Shown: positions 16,800-25,454, counted from the stretch's first letter. The stretch: DNA of 64,000 bases from Microbacterium sp. PM5 (GCF_003293595.1 NZ_CP022162.1:1412248-1476247); one strand, 5' to 3'. A program made the numbers and translations. Notes: generated by a model not told the origin, from the letters alone.

Positions 16800-17783
16800 T
16801 CAGCCGGTGAAAGCCCAGTAGAGCAGCAGCGACAGGGCCAGCGAGGTCAGCGAGGTCAGCCCCAGCGCGACGACCAGCTCGCGCGGTGCGCGGTACGTCC
16901 AGACGACCAGCACGGCGCACGCCGCGGGGATGAGCGCGAGCATCGCCAGCCATGCCAGCGGGTAGAACACCGCGAGGAAGGCGACGAGGGCGAAGGCGAT
17001 GACGACGAGCGCGGTGAACAGCACCTGCGTGGCGCGCCGACCGATGCGCACGGTGAGGGTGCGCTTGCCGGCGAGGCGGTCCTGATCGATGTCGCGGAGG
17101 TTGTTCGCCAACAGCACGGCGCAGGCCAGCAGGCCGGCGATGACGCCGCCGAACCAGCTCTCCTGCGGCACCGTGCCGATCTGCACGAACGTGGTGCCCA
17201 CCGTGGCGACGAGACCGAAGAACACGAAGACGAACAGCTCGCCCAGTCCCGCGTAGCCGTAGGGACGCTTGCCGCCGGTGTAGAACCACGCCGCGACGAG
17301 GCAGGCGGCGCCGATGAGCGCCATCCACCAGTAGCCGGTGCGGACGATGATGGCCAAGCCCGCTGCCGCGGCGATCGCGAAGAAGACGAGGGCGACCGTG
17401 AGCACGGTGCGCGGCTTCGCCCGGCGCGAGGCGGTGAGGCGGGCGGGACCGACCCGATGGTCGTCCGTGCCGCGGATGCCGTCGCTGTAGTCGTTCGCGT
17501 AGTTGACGCCGATCTGAATCGCCACCGCCACGACCAGGCAGCACAGGGCCAGCACCCAGCGCAGCGACGTCCCGTCGAGACGAGCCGCCCCCGTGCCGAT
17601 GACCACGGGCGCGACGGCGAGCGGGAGAGTCCGCAGGCGCGCGGCGCCGATCCAGTCGCGCGCGGTGGCCCGTGTCACGTACGCGGGATCGCCCGACACA
17701 CGCGCGCGCTGCGGATTGCCGCGCGGCTTCTGCTTCGCGTGATGCGCCGCGCGCGACTTCTTCTTCCGGGTGCTGCCTGCCAC
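16800..17783 (-). CDS. menA: 1,4-dihydroxy-2-naphthoate polyprenyltransferase
   Basis: The 327-residue UbiA-superfamily membrane enzyme attaches the polyprenyl chain to dihydroxynaphthoate. The first Asp-rich motif is NYANDYSDGIRGTDD near residue 93 and the second is DIDQDRLAGKRTL near residue 215, with about eight membrane helices. The basic N-terminal extension of about 40 residues (TRKKKSRAAHHAKQK) is soluble and lacks a recognised domain. The GTG start has TAGGAT six bases upstream. It follows menE by 54 bp. Confidence 0.93.
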   Translation of the reverse strand: MAGSTRKKKSRAAHHAKQKPRGNPQRARVSGDPAYVTRATARDWIGAARLRTLPLAVAPVVIGTGAARLDGTSLRWVLALCCLVVAVAIQIGVNYANDYSDGIRGTDDHRVGPARLTASRRAKPRTVLTVALVFFAIAAAAGLAIIVRTGYWWMALIGAACLVAAWFYTGGKRPYGYAGLGELFVFVFFGLVATVGTTFVQIGTVPQESWFGGVIAGLLACAVLLANNLRDIDQDRLAGKRTLTVRIGRRATQVLFTALVVIAFALVAFLAVFYPLAWLAMLALIPAACAVLVVWTYRAPRELVVALGLTSLTSLALSLLLYWAFTG

Positions 17784-17789
17784 GCCAGA

Positions 17790-17795
17790 ATCCTA
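17790..17795 (-). promoter_or_regulatory. Leaderless -10 box for menA
   Basis: Minus-strand TAGGAT is six bases before the GTG at 17783. Confidence 0.6.
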
Positions 17796-17837
17796 TGCCC
17801 GGATGGGCATGGATCCGCTGTGACGGCGTCGCGGACC

Positions 17838-19004
17838 TCAGCGCTCGGGAGCGATCCGCTCGGCCCACGCGCGCGCGAGCGCCGCCAGGGCCGGCCGGTC
17901 GGGCTTGCCACTGGCGAGCATCGGCAGTCGCGGCACCCGCAGGACGGCACGGGGCCGAGCCGGCGCACCGAGCTCATCACCGACGAGCCCGCGGAGGGTC
18001 GGGAGGTCGGGATCGGCCTCTGCATCCGCGGCATCCGACGTCATCCCCGCAGCCACGACGATCGACGCCTCACCCCAGCGCTCGTCGGCGACCGGCACGA
18101 CGACCGCATCGACGAATCCGGGGACGGTGCGGACGATGCGCTCGACGCGATCGAGCGAGATATTGATCCCGCCCGAGACGATGACGTTGTCACGGCGACC
18201 CGTGACGGTCAACCCACCGTCGAACCGCCCGGCGTCGCCGGTGCGGTACCAGCGCACACCCGCGTCGTCGCGCACGAACGCGGCGGCGGTGCGCTCCGGC
18301 TCGCCGAGGTAGCCGTCCGCGAGTGTCGGTCCCGACACGTGCACCTCCCCGTCGACGATGCGCACGCCCACGCCGTCGAGCGGGATGCCGTCGTACACGC
18401 AGCCGCCGGCCGTCTCACTCGATCCGTACGTGCGCACGACACGGATGCCGGCCTCGTCCGCGCGCGCGGCGAGCGCCGGCGGCAGCGCCTGGCCGCCCAC
18501 GAGGACCGCGGCGAAGCCGGCGAGGGCGCGGCATCCGGCAGGGTCGTCGAGAAGCGTCTGCAACTGAGCAGGAACGAGGGACGTGTAGGTCGGCACCCGC
18601 TCGCCCCCGCGACTGGACGCCATCGACGATGCCGCGGCGACGAACGAGGCGGCGCGGAACGGACCCGCCAGGACGGCGGGCTCGTTGCCGGCGACCAGCG
18701 CGCGCACCAGCACCTGCACACCCGCGATGTAGCCCGGAGCCAGAGCGAGCAGCCATGAGCCGCTGCCGAGACGAGCGGCCGTCGCCATGGCCGATGACGT
18801 CAGGGCTGCCCGACTGAGTGCGACGGCCTTCGGGTAGCCGCTGGAGCCGGATGTCGTGACGACCACCGCTGTTCCGGCCGGCACGTCCCGGGGCAGCTCG
18901 TCTCCCCCGCCGAGCGCGATCGCCGGCCCCGCCCCGAGCACCGCCGAACGCAGACCCCGCAGCACCGCGCGGGCGTCCGATGCGTCGACCCTCTCCAGTC
19001 GCAC
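17838..19004 (-). CDS. menE: o-Succinylbenzoate-CoA ligase
   Basis: The 388-residue ANL-superfamily enzyme makes o-succinylbenzoyl-CoA. It is shorter than most acyl-CoA ligases, as actinobacterial MenE is. The P-loop VVTTSGSSGYPKAVALS is near residue 50, VRTYGSSETAGGCVYDG near residue 195 and the hinge WYRTGDAGRFD near residue 250. The GTG start at 19004 has GGAG upstream and lies 17 bp after the menB stop, so menB and menE are probably one transcript. Confidence 0.93.
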   Translation of the reverse strand: MRLERVDASDARAVLRGLRSAVLGAGPAIALGGGDELPRDVPAGTAVVVTTSGSSGYPKAVALSRAALTSSAMATAARLGSGSWLLALAPGYIAGVQVLVRALVAGNEPAVLAGPFRAASFVAAASSMASSRGGERVPTYTSLVPAQLQTLLDDPAGCRALAGFAAVLVGGQALPPALAARADEAGIRVVRTYGSSETAGGCVYDGIPLDGVGVRIVDGEVHVSGPTLADGYLGEPERTAAAFVRDDAGVRWYRTGDAGRFDGGLTVTGRRDNVIVSGGINISLDRVERIVRTVPGFVDAVVVPVADERWGEASIVVAAGMTSDAADAEADPDLPTLRGLVGDELGAPARPRAVLRVPRLPMLASGKPDRPALAALARAWAERIAPER

Positions 19005-19021
19005 GTTCGTCTCCGGGAAGG

Positions 19022-19933
19022 TCAGTAGTGGTACGGGTACGGAGACCAGTCCGGGTCGCGCTTCTGCAAGAACGCGTCGCGGCCTTCGACGGCTTCGTCG
19101 GTGCCGTACGCGAGACGGGTCGCCTCGCCCGCGAACACCTGCTGACCGACCATTCCGTCATCGATCGCGTTGAACGCGAACTTCAGCATGCGGATCGCCG
19201 TCGGCGACTTGCCGAGGATCGTCCGCGCCATCGCGATCGCTTCGCGCTCGAGCTCGGCGTGCGCCACGACGCGATTGACCGCGCCCATCTCATAGGCACG
19301 GGCGGCCGAGTACTCCTCGGCGAGGAAGAAGACCTCGCGGGCGATCTTCTGGCCGACCTGGCGAGCCATGTACGCCGAGCCGTAGCCCGCGTCGAAGGAT
19401 CCCACATCGGCATCCGTCTGCTTGAAACGGCCGTGATCGGCGCTCGCGATCGACAGGTCGCACACGATGTGCAGCGAGTGCCCTCCGCCTGCCGCCCACC
19501 CGGGGATCACCGCGATGACGACCTTCGGCATGAAGCGGATGAGGCGCTGCACCTCGAGGATGTGCAGACGACCCGCACGGGCAGGATCGGGCGCCGTCGC
19601 GTCATCGGCGGCGTAGGTGTAGCCGTCGCGTCCGCGAATGCGCTGGTCACCGCCCGAGCAGAACGCCCAGCCGCCGTCCTTCGGGCTCGGCCCGTTGCCC
19701 GTGAGCAGCACGACGCCGATGCGCGGGTCCTGACGGGCGATGTCGAGAGCGCGGTAGAGCTCGTCGACCGTGTGCGGACGGAAAGCGTTTCGCACCTCGG
19801 GCCGGTCGAACGCGATGCGCGCGATGCGACCGTCGCGCGAGACGTGCGCGGTGACATCGGTGTAGGCATCCGCACCCGGGGCGGGCAGCCATTCCGCGGG
19901 ATCGAACAGCTCGGAGACGAAGGACTCGGTCAC
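19022..19933 (-). CDS. menB: 1,4-dihydroxy-2-naphthoyl-CoA synthase
   Basis: The 303-residue crotonase-fold enzyme closes the second naphthoquinone ring. Oxyanion-hole blocks (FCSGGDQRIRGRDGY near residue 90 and GWAAGGGHSLHIVCDLS near residue 145) and the MenB-specific SFDAGYGSAYMARQVG are present. It is the first gene of the menB-menE pair. The GTG start has TAGGCT six bases upstream. Confidence 0.95.
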   Translation of the reverse strand: MTESFVSELFDPAEWLPAPGADAYTDVTAHVSRDGRIARIAFDRPEVRNAFRPHTVDELYRALDIARQDPRIGVVLLTGNGPSPKDGGWAFCSGGDQRIRGRDGYTYAADDATAPDPARAGRLHILEVQRLIRFMPKVVIAVIPGWAAGGGHSLHIVCDLSIASADHGRFKQTDADVGSFDAGYGSAYMARQVGQKIAREVFFLAEEYSAARAYEMGAVNRVVAHAELEREAIAMARTILGKSPTAIRMLKFAFNAIDDGMVGQQVFAGEATRLAYGTDEAVEGRDAFLQKRDPDWSPYPYHY

Positions 19934-19939
19934 CCGCCC

Positions 19940-19945
19940 AGCCTA
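19940..19945 (-). promoter_or_regulatory. Leaderless -10 box for menB
   Basis: Minus-strand TAGGCT is six bases before the GTG at 19933. Confidence 0.6.
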
Positions 19946-19990
19946 CGCGCGGGCGCCGCGATCCGGCCCGGCCGTACCTGCCGCTCCCCC

Positions 19991-19996
19991 TACGCT
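19991..19996 (+). promoter_or_regulatory. Leaderless -10 box for the ECF-linked lipoprotein
   Basis: TACGCT is six bases before the GTG at 20003. Confidence 0.6.
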
Positions 19997-20002
19997 GGAG
20001 CG

Positions 20003-20554
20003 GTGACGTCGCCCCACCGCATCCTGACCCTGCTCGCCGCCGGCACCCTCGCGCTCGGCCTGTCCGCCTGTGCGTCGACCGGCGATGCGAGCGCATCGCC
20101 GACGCCGACCGACGACACCGTCGCGTCGCTGATCATGGCGGGCGACTGCGCGGCGGGAGCGGGCGTCACGCTCGCCGTCGACTCCTCCGCGCTGAAGGGC
20201 GGGTCCTCGCAGGCCTGGTGCTACGTCACCACCAAGAAGGTCGCCGTCGCCGACATCGCAGCCGCTGCGGGGCTGACCATCGACGGAACGAAGCAGTACG
20301 GCGATCAGGTCGTCTGCCGCGTCAACGGGCTGCCCTCGGCATCCGCTCCGGTCGGCTCGGCGCAGGACCCCGCGTACATCGAGAAGTGCGACGCCATGCC
20401 CGCGGCGTTCGCGTATTGGGCGCTGTGGATCAAGCCGTCCGACGGAGCCTGGGACTATGCGCAGGAGGGCCTGTCGACGCTGACGGCACAGCCGGGTGAG
20501 AGCGTCGAGTTGCTGTTCACCCTCGACGGCGCCCCCGCTGCACCGGCGGCGTGA
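20003..20554 (+). CDS. Lipoprotein upstream of the fused ECF transporter (possibly DUF4430-like)
   Basis: The 183-residue product has a signal peptide ending in lipobox LSAC (Cys near residue 23), so it should be anchored outside the membrane. The mature part contains four or more cysteines and a C-terminal block (EGLSTLTAQPGESVELLF) reminiscent of DUF4430/transcobalamin-like domains, but I cannot confirm that. It lies 44 bp before the ECF transporter on the same strand, so it may present substrate to it. The GTG start at 20003 is chosen by the leaderless box. Confidence 0.7.
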   Translation: MTSPHRILTLLAAGTLALGLSACASTGDASASPTPTDDTVASLIMAGDCAAGAGVTLAVDSSALKGGSSQAWCYVTTKKVAVADIAAAAGLTIDGTKQYGDQVVCRVNGLPSASAPVGSAQDPAYIEKCDAMPAAFAYWALWIKPSDGAWDYAQEGLSTLTAQPGESVELLFTLDGAPAAPAA

Positions 20555-20586
20555 GCACCACCGCCGCTGATCGCTGCCGACGCGCG

Positions 20587-20592
20587 TACTCT
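20587..20592 (+). promoter_or_regulatory. Leaderless -10 box for the fused ECF transporter
   Basis: TACTCT is six bases before the GTG at 20599. The alternative start, GTG 20551, overlaps the lipoprotein stop (GTGA) and would instead suggest translational coupling. Confidence 0.5.
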
Positions 20593-20598
20593 CGGCGC

Positions 20599-23541
20599 GT
20601 GAGCTTCCGCCCCGGACCCCTGCGAGCCGCCATCGCCCTGGCGGTCGGCTTCGTGGTGGTCCGGGTCGTGTACCGGGTGCTCTTCCACGGCGTGGACGGC
20701 ACCGGCGCGGTGCTGCTGCCGCTGCCGGTGTGGCCCCTGGCACCGCCGCTCGCCCACGTTCGGATGTTCGGCCCGGTGACGGCCGACGGGCTGACGGCGG
20801 CCGTCGTCGGCGCACTCCCGATCGCGCTCACGATCGTCGCGTTCGGCCTGCTCAGCGCACTGCTGGACCTGCCTCGGCTGCTCGCGCGCGCGGCGCGACG
20901 CGGTCCGTTCCAGGGGCTCGCCCGGGCGCTGTCGATCGGGTGGGCCGCGCTCCCGTCGCTCGCCGACGCCGTGCGGGCCGCCCGCCGGGCGCAGCGTCTG
21001 CGCGGAGAGCGCGGGCTCGGCTCGGGGGTGCGCATCCTCGCGCCGGTGCTGGAGGCGACCATCGAGCGTGCCACCGCCGTCGGCGCGTCTCTGGAGCTCC
21101 GCGGCTACGCCGGTCGCGGGATCGAGGGCGACTGCCGCTCTCCGATCGCGCACGGACCTCTCGCGCTCGGGTTCGGTGACGACACCGTCGTCACGATCGA
21201 CGGGTCGAGTGTCGGGGCGGATGCGGTGCGCGACGGCATCCGCACCGGCTCGCTGACGGTGCTCACCGGCGCCACCGGCTCGGGCAAGACCACCCTGCTG
21301 CGCGCCCTGAGCGGGCTGCACACCCATCTCGACGGCGGGTGGCTCGACGGCGGCCTGTCGATCGCGGGGCACGATCGCGCCGAGACGCCGCCGCGCGACC
21401 TGTCGCGGCTCGTCGGCGTGGTGCTGCAGAACCCCCGCGCCGGGTTCGTGACGACGAACGTGCGCGATGAGATCGGGCTGGCGCTGGAGCTGCGCGGGCT
21501 CGCCCGCGTGCTCGTCGACGAGCGTGTTCGCGACGTCGCCGACCGCCTCGGCATCGCGGCGCTGCTCGATCGGCGGCTGCGGGAGCTCTCCGCCGGCCAG
21601 GCGACCCTCGTCGCCATCGCCGCCGCCATCGTCGAGCAGCCGGTGCTGCTGCTCGTGGACGAGCCGCTCGCCGACCTGGACCGCTCCGCGCGTGCCCGGA
21701 TCGTGACGCTGTTGGGCGCGCTGGCGCACGAGGCCGGCATGTGCGTCATCGTCGCCGAGCACCGCGGCGCCGAGCTCACCGGCGTCGCGGACGTGTGGCT
21801 GCATCTCACCGCGGCATCCGCAGCGACGCCCGCGACCGTCACCACCCGGCCCTCGCCGTTCACAACTCCGGAGTTTCCGCCTCCCCTCCCCACCGAAGGG
21901 CCGTCGCGGGCAGCGACCGCAGCGGATCTCCGGAGTTGCGAACCGGCGCTCTCGACGCGGGTGACCGTCCGCTACGGGCAGCGCCTGGCCGTCGACGATG
22001 TCGCCGTGACGCTGCACCCGGGCGAGGTGATGGCGTTGGTCGGGCCCAACGGAGCCGGCAAGTCGAGCCTTCTGCTCGCCCTCGCGACCGGCGAGCACGC
22101 CCGTGACGTGCGGCTGGTGCCCGACGACGCCGACGCGCTCTTCGTGCGCGACACGGTCGCCGCGGAATGTCGCCGCGCCGACCGGCGGGCGCACCTGCCG
22201 GTCGGGACCACCGTTGCCCGCGTCGCCGCGCTGCTCGGACGCGACGAGCAGGCCCGACTGCTGGGGCCTCGGCATCCGCGTGACCTGTCCGCGGGTCAGC
22301 GGCGGTGCCTGGCGCTCGCGATCCAGACGGCGACGCGCCCCCGGGTGCTGCTGGTCGACGAACCGACGCGCGGACTCGACCCCGACGCCCGGCGGATGGT
22401 CGATGCTGCCGTCACGCGCATCGCGGCGGCCGGGACCGCCGTGCTCGTCGCGACCCATGACGCCGCGGTGATCTCCCGCGCCGACGTGGCGCTCGGCATG
22501 GACGCCGGTCGCCTATCCGCCGCGGGCACCACCACCACCGCCGCGGCCCCCACCACCGCCGCCGCGGCCCCCGCCACCGCGCCGGGTGAAGACCGCGGCG
22601 CGACGCATCAGCCGCGCGCCGAACTCCTCCGCTCCGCGCGCACGCAGCCCACGGAGGCGGCGACAGCCGCCGAACCGGACGAGATCGGAGGAGTTCGGAA
22701 CACACGAGCGCAGACCACCGCCCGGGGACGGCGGCCACGCCCCGCGCTGACCGTCGCGCTGGTCGCGGCGAACGTTCTCGCCGCCGCCGCGTTCCTGTGG
22801 CCGCTCGCCGCGACCGCCCTCCCCGCACAGGCGCAGGCTGCCGTCGGGCCGATCGCGCTGGCTCTCGCGCCCCTGGCCGCGCTCGCCACCCTCGCGGCGC
22901 TCGACACGACGGTCCGCTCCGCCCAGACGCTGGCACTGCTGGCAGTGCTCGCCGCCATCGGGGCAGCCGTGCGCATCGCGAGCACCGGTGTCGGCGGCGT
23001 GGAGGCGCTGTTCGTGCTTCTCATCCTCGCCGGACGCGCGTACGGCGCCCGTTTCGGGCTGCTGCTGGGTGCGGCATCCGTGGGGCTGTCGGCGTTGCTG
23101 TGGGGAGGCGTCGGACCATGGCTGCCGTTCCAGATGTTCGCGTGCGCGTGGGTTGCGGCCGGCGCGGGCCTCCTGCCGCGACGGGTGCGCGGCGGGGCGG
23201 AGATCGCGATGCTCGTGGGATACGGCGTCGCCGCCGCGTACGCGTTCGGACTCATCATGAACATGTGGTTCTGGCCGTTCGCCGTCGGTGGTGGAACATC
23301 GATCTCGTATGTTCCCGGGGCGCCGCTGCCGCAGAACATGGGCGCCTTCCTCGTCTACTCGCTCGTGACCTCGACTCTCAGTTGGGACACGGTGCGCGCG
23401 CTCACCACCATCATCGGCATCTGTCTCGTCGGTCGCGCCGTGCTGCGATCGCTGCGCCGAGCCAAGCCGGTGGCCGCCGCACCATCGCCGCCCCGCACGG
23501 GGGCGAGCCCTCGGAGTGCGCTCGCTAGAGTCGAATCATGA
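20599..23541 (+). CDS. Complete ECF-type transporter in one polypeptide (EcfT-EcfA-EcfA'-S)
   Basis: The 980-residue protein carries all parts of an energy-coupling-factor importer. Residues 1-190 are an EcfT-like transmembrane domain ending in the coupling motif LELRGYAGRG (about 165). Residues about 200-420 are a first ATPase (Walker A GATGSGKTT near 224, ELSAGQ near 330, LLLVDEPLADLD near 350). Residues about 450-670 are a second ATPase (GPNGAGKSS near 483, DLSAGQRR near 561, LLVDEPTRGLDPD near 583). Residues about 715-960 are an S-component-like membrane domain. The first signature lacks the usual Gly (ELSAGQATLV). Both inter-domain linkers contain long DNA dyads. The vitamin or metal substrate cannot be read from sequence. 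Confidence 0.88.
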   Translation: MSFRPGPLRAAIALAVGFVVVRVVYRVLFHGVDGTGAVLLPLPVWPLAPPLAHVRMFGPVTADGLTAAVVGALPIALTIVAFGLLSALLDLPRLLARAARRGPFQGLARALSIGWAALPSLADAVRAARRAQRLRGERGLGSGVRILAPVLEATIERATAVGASLELRGYAGRGIEGDCRSPIAHGPLALGFGDDTVVTIDGSSVGADAVRDGIRTGSLTVLTGATGSGKTTLLRALSGLHTHLDGGWLDGGLSIAGHDRAETPPRDLSRLVGVVLQNPRAGFVTTNVRDEIGLALELRGLARVLVDERVRDVADRLGIAALLDRRLRELSAGQATLVAIAAAIVEQPVLLLVDEPLADLDRSARARIVTLLGALAHEAGMCVIVAEHRGAELTGVADVWLHLTAASAATPATVTTRPSPFTTPEFPPPLPTEGPSRAATAADLRSCEPALSTRVTVRYGQRLAVDDVAVTLHPGEVMALVGPNGAGKSSLLLALATGEHARDVRLVPDDADALFVRDTVAAECRRADRRAHLPVGTTVARVAALLGRDEQARLLGPRHPRDLSAGQRRCLALAIQTATRPRVLLVDEPTRGLDPDARRMVDAAVTRIAAAGTAVLVATHDAAVISRADVALGMDAGRLSAAGTTTTAAAPTTAAAAPATAPGEDRGATHQPRAELLRSARTQPTEAATAAEPDEIGGVRNTRAQTTARGRRPRPALTVALVAANVLAAAAFLWPLAATALPAQAQAAVGPIALALAPLAALATLAALDTTVRSAQTLALLAVLAAIGAAVRIASTGVGGVEALFVLLILAGRAYGARFGLLLGAASVGLSALLWGGVGPWLPFQMFACAWVAAGAGLLPRRVRGGAEIAMLVGYGVAAAYAFGLIMNMWFWPFAVGGGTSISYVPGAPLPQNMGAFLVYSLVTSTLSWDTVRALTTIIGICLVGRAVLRSLRRAKPVAAAPSPPRTGASPRSALARVES
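21859..21942. repeat. Inverted repeat inside the first ATPase-ATPase linker of the ECF fusion
   Basis: The arms TTCACAACTCCGGAG (21859) and CTCCGGAGTTGCGAA (ending 21942) differ by one base in pairing, and AACTCCGGAGTT is itself palindromic. The 84-bp element is in frame, adds residues about 421-448, and lies exactly between two ATPase domains. Confidence 0.8.
22619..22698. repeat. Inverted repeat inside the ATPase-S-component linker of the ECF fusion
   Basis: A perfect 13-bp pair, CCGAACTCCTCCG (22619-22631) and CGGAGGAGTTCGG (22686-22698), encloses a second small hairpin (GGCGG and CCGCC near 22657-22671). The outer AACTCC sequence is shared with the element at 21859. The element is translated in frame as residues about 674-700. 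Just upstream, 22531-22577 is a low-complexity Ala/Thr/Pro tract. Confidence 0.85.
23526..23531 (+). promoter_or_regulatory. Leaderless -10 box for the GNAT acetyltransferase
   Basis: TAGAGT is six bases before the ATG at 23538 and overlaps the end of the ECF gene. Confidence 0.6.
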
Positions 23542-24026
23542 CCGCAACGGTGCGCCCTTTGACGGCCGACGAGATCGCCGCCGACGCATTCCTCGCCCTG
23601 CTCTGGGAGGCCGCAGGAGTCGACACCGACGCCCTCATCCGCATTCGCGACGTCGAACTACCCACGATGACCGTGGTCGGGACGGTCGAGGACGGCCGGG
23701 TGCTCGGCTTCGCCGCGTTCGGCGCCGACGCGCACGGCGCAGATCGCGCGGAGCTGCACTACATCGCCGTCGCACACGAGGCACGCGGAACGGGGCTCGG
23801 CTCTCGTCTCGTGGATGCCGCGCGCCGCGCCGACCCGACGCGACCCCTCTATGCGAGCACCGATGACGACGCCGTCGACTTCTACCGTCGCCTCGGCTTC
23901 GTCGTCTCCGACGCGCCCGGCGACCCGCGCTGGCCGACGCGGCAGCGCTACGACTGCCTCCTGGAACCCCTGGGCGACCCGGCCGAGGCTTTGACGACCA
24001 CGGCGCGCAACGGAGGCCGCGACTGA
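23538..24026 (+). CDS. GNAT family N-acetyltransferase
   Basis: The 162-residue protein has the GNAT acetyl-CoA site: LHYIAVAHEARGTGLGSRLVDAA near residue 75, fitting the R/Q-x-x-G-x-G/A pattern, then a C-terminal ending DFYRRLGFVVSD typical of the fold. The acceptor substrate is unknown. The ATG at 23538 has an exact leaderless box. The stop codon overlaps the ATG of the next gene (TGATG), so the two are co-translated. Confidence 0.85.
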   Translation: MTATVRPLTADEIAADAFLALLWEAAGVDTDALIRIRDVELPTMTVVGTVEDGRVLGFAAFGADAHGADRAELHYIAVAHEARGTGLGSRLVDAARRADPTRPLYASTDDDAVDFYRRLGFVVSDAPGDPRWPTRQRYDCLLEPLGDPAEALTTTARNGGRD

Positions 24027-24379
24027 TGCTCACCGTCGGGTCGGTGGTGATCCGCGTCGATGATCTGGCGCGAGAGATCGCCTTCTGGACGGCGGCACTC
24101 GACTACGCGGCGCGCGAGCCCGTCGGCGACGACTTCGCACTGCTGCATCCGCGCGACGGCGCCGGCGTCAACGTGTCGCTCGACGCCGTCGCGGCTCCGC
24201 GCGTGCTGCCGCCGCGCATTCATCTCGATCTCTACGCGGATGATCAGGATGCCGAGGTGCGCCGACTCGAAGCGCTCGGGGCCCGTCGGGTGCACTGGGA
24301 CAAGCAACCGCCGGATGCTGACTACGTCATCATGGAGGACCCCGAAGGCAACCGCTTCTGCGTCGTCGCGGCCGGTTAG
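24026..24379 (+). CDS. VOC (glyoxalase/bleomycin-resistance) family protein
   Basis: The 117-residue protein is a single vicinal-oxygen-chelate domain. It opens with VIRVDDLAREIAFWTAAL, has a strand-rich centre with HLDLYADDQDAEVRRLEALGARRV, and ends MEDPEGNRFCVV, a typical VOC signature with the metal-ligand Glu. Its substrate is unknown. It overlaps the acetyltransferase by one base, so both are in one operon. Confidence 0.88.
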   Translation: MLTVGSVVIRVDDLAREIAFWTAALDYAAREPVGDDFALLHPRDGAGVNVSLDAVAAPRVLPPRIHLDLYADDQDAEVRRLEALGARRVHWDKQPPDADYVIMEDPEGNRFCVVAAG

Positions 24380-24458
24380 GCGGGGACGGGCATCCACGCG
24401 GCGTGGGAGAATGGGGCACGGCGTGATCCACCCGAGGATGCCGCCGGAAGGACGAATC

Positions 24459-24866
24459 GTGCAGATCAGGAACTCCTCGGACTGGCGCGATGCCCTCCCC
24501 TTCGAGCTGCCGGTTTCCGCAGCGGAGGCCGTGCCTGGCGATGCCACGCGATGCTCCGGCTGCGGTCCCACGAGCGAGCCGTGGCCGCGCGAGGCGCTGT
24601 GGGTGGTGAAGCACCGGCATCCGACCAACCCCGCCGGTTTCGTGCGCTTCTACTGCGCCGATCACAAGCCGGCCGCGAAAATGGCTCCGGCCGCCGCGGC
24701 GGCGCCCGAACGCGCTCGCCGCACGCGGGCTGCCGCCGGTTCTGCTGCGCCGCGCAAGGCACCCGCCCCGATCATCCCCGAGCGCGAGGCCGTCCTCTGC
24801 CCCGACTGCTTCGTACAGGTTCCCGCCACGGGAGTTTGTGGCATGTGCGGCGCTCGCGTCGGCTGA
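24459..24866 (+). CDS. Zinc-ribbon-like hypothetical protein
   Basis: The 135-residue protein has two cysteine pairs: CSGCG near residue 31 and, at the C terminus, CPDC and CGMC about 15 residues apart, a likely zinc ribbon. Between them is a basic Ala/Arg/Pro-rich linker (residues about 75-105). I do not recognise a functional family. GTG 24459 is chosen for GGAAGGA seven bases upstream. It could bind nucleic acid or protein, but that is a guess from the metal site and charge. Confidence 0.65.
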   Translation: MQIRNSSDWRDALPFELPVSAAEAVPGDATRCSGCGPTSEPWPREALWVVKHRHPTNPAGFVRFYCADHKPAAKMAPAAAAAPERARRTRAAAGSAAPRKAPAPIIPEREAVLCPDCFVQVPATGVCGMCGARVG

Positions 24867-24929
24867 CGCCTGGCCACCATCCCCGGCTTCGGCGCCGGCA
24901 ACGCGTCGCCATCGATACGTGATCTCCGG

Positions 24930-24935
24930 CAGGAT
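24930..24935 (+). promoter_or_regulatory. Possible leaderless -10 box for the membrane protein at 24942
   Basis: CAGGAT, one base off TANNNT, is six bases before the ATG at 24942. Confidence 0.35.
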
Positions 24936-24941
24936 GACGCC

Positions 24942-25451
24942 ATGGATGCGAATCGACGGAACAAACTGGCTCTCGCCACCGCTGGAACGGCGGTCGTGGC
25001 GGTCTACGCGGCCTGGGCGGCGATCCACATCCTGATCGTGAACCCGCTCGCCGCGATGCCCGGGCATACGGTCGGTGAGATACACGACACGATGACGGCG
25101 GCCAAGCAGTGGTCGGGGCCGCTCCGCGTCTACATCACCCTCGCTATCGGCCCCGTCCTCGCGATCGCCGCGCTCATCATCACCGTCCGCCGCAGCGATC
25201 TCTCCGTCGCCTCGATCGTGAGCGTCTACCTCGCGCTCATCGTGCTCGGCGCCCCTGGCTATTTCTGGGCATCGTTCGATATCGGCATGGGGATGGCCGA
25301 CACATTCCAGATCAACGGCGGCGACTACTCGCCGTGGGCCGCACCACTGTACGCCCTGAGCTTCGCGACGCTCGTCGCACTGATCGCCGTCGGCGCGTCG
25401 GACCTGCTTCGCCGTCGGCGCCGGCAACGCGTCGCCGGCGCCAGCCGCTAG
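24942..25451 (+). CDS. Hypothetical four-helix membrane protein
   Basis: The 169-residue product has four predicted membrane helices (about residues 10-33, 60-80, 88-108 and 130-150) and an Arg-rich C terminus. The loop between helices 3 and 4 (FDIGMGMADTFQINGGD) is polar. I do not recognise the family. It lies 9 bp before the next hydrolase gene, which nevertheless has its own promoter-like box. Confidence 0.65.
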   Translation: MDANRRNKLALATAGTAVVAVYAAWAAIHILIVNPLAAMPGHTVGEIHDTMTAAKQWSGPLRVYITLAIGPVLAIAALIITVRRSDLSVASIVSVYLALIVLGAPGYFWASFDIGMGMADTFQINGGDYSPWAAPLYALSFATLVALIAVGASDLLRRRRRQRVAGASR

Positions 25452-25454
25452 CAT
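25449..25454 (+). promoter_or_regulatory. Leaderless -10 box for the small alpha/beta hydrolase
   Basis: TAGCAT is six bases before the ATG at 25461 and overlaps the end of the preceding gene. Confidence 0.6.

Noticed and set aside
22531..22577. Frameshift in the ECF fusion at the Ala/Thr/Pro tract
   Set aside because: The frame stays open and both flanking domains are intact in the same frame, so the tract is read as a low-complexity linker.
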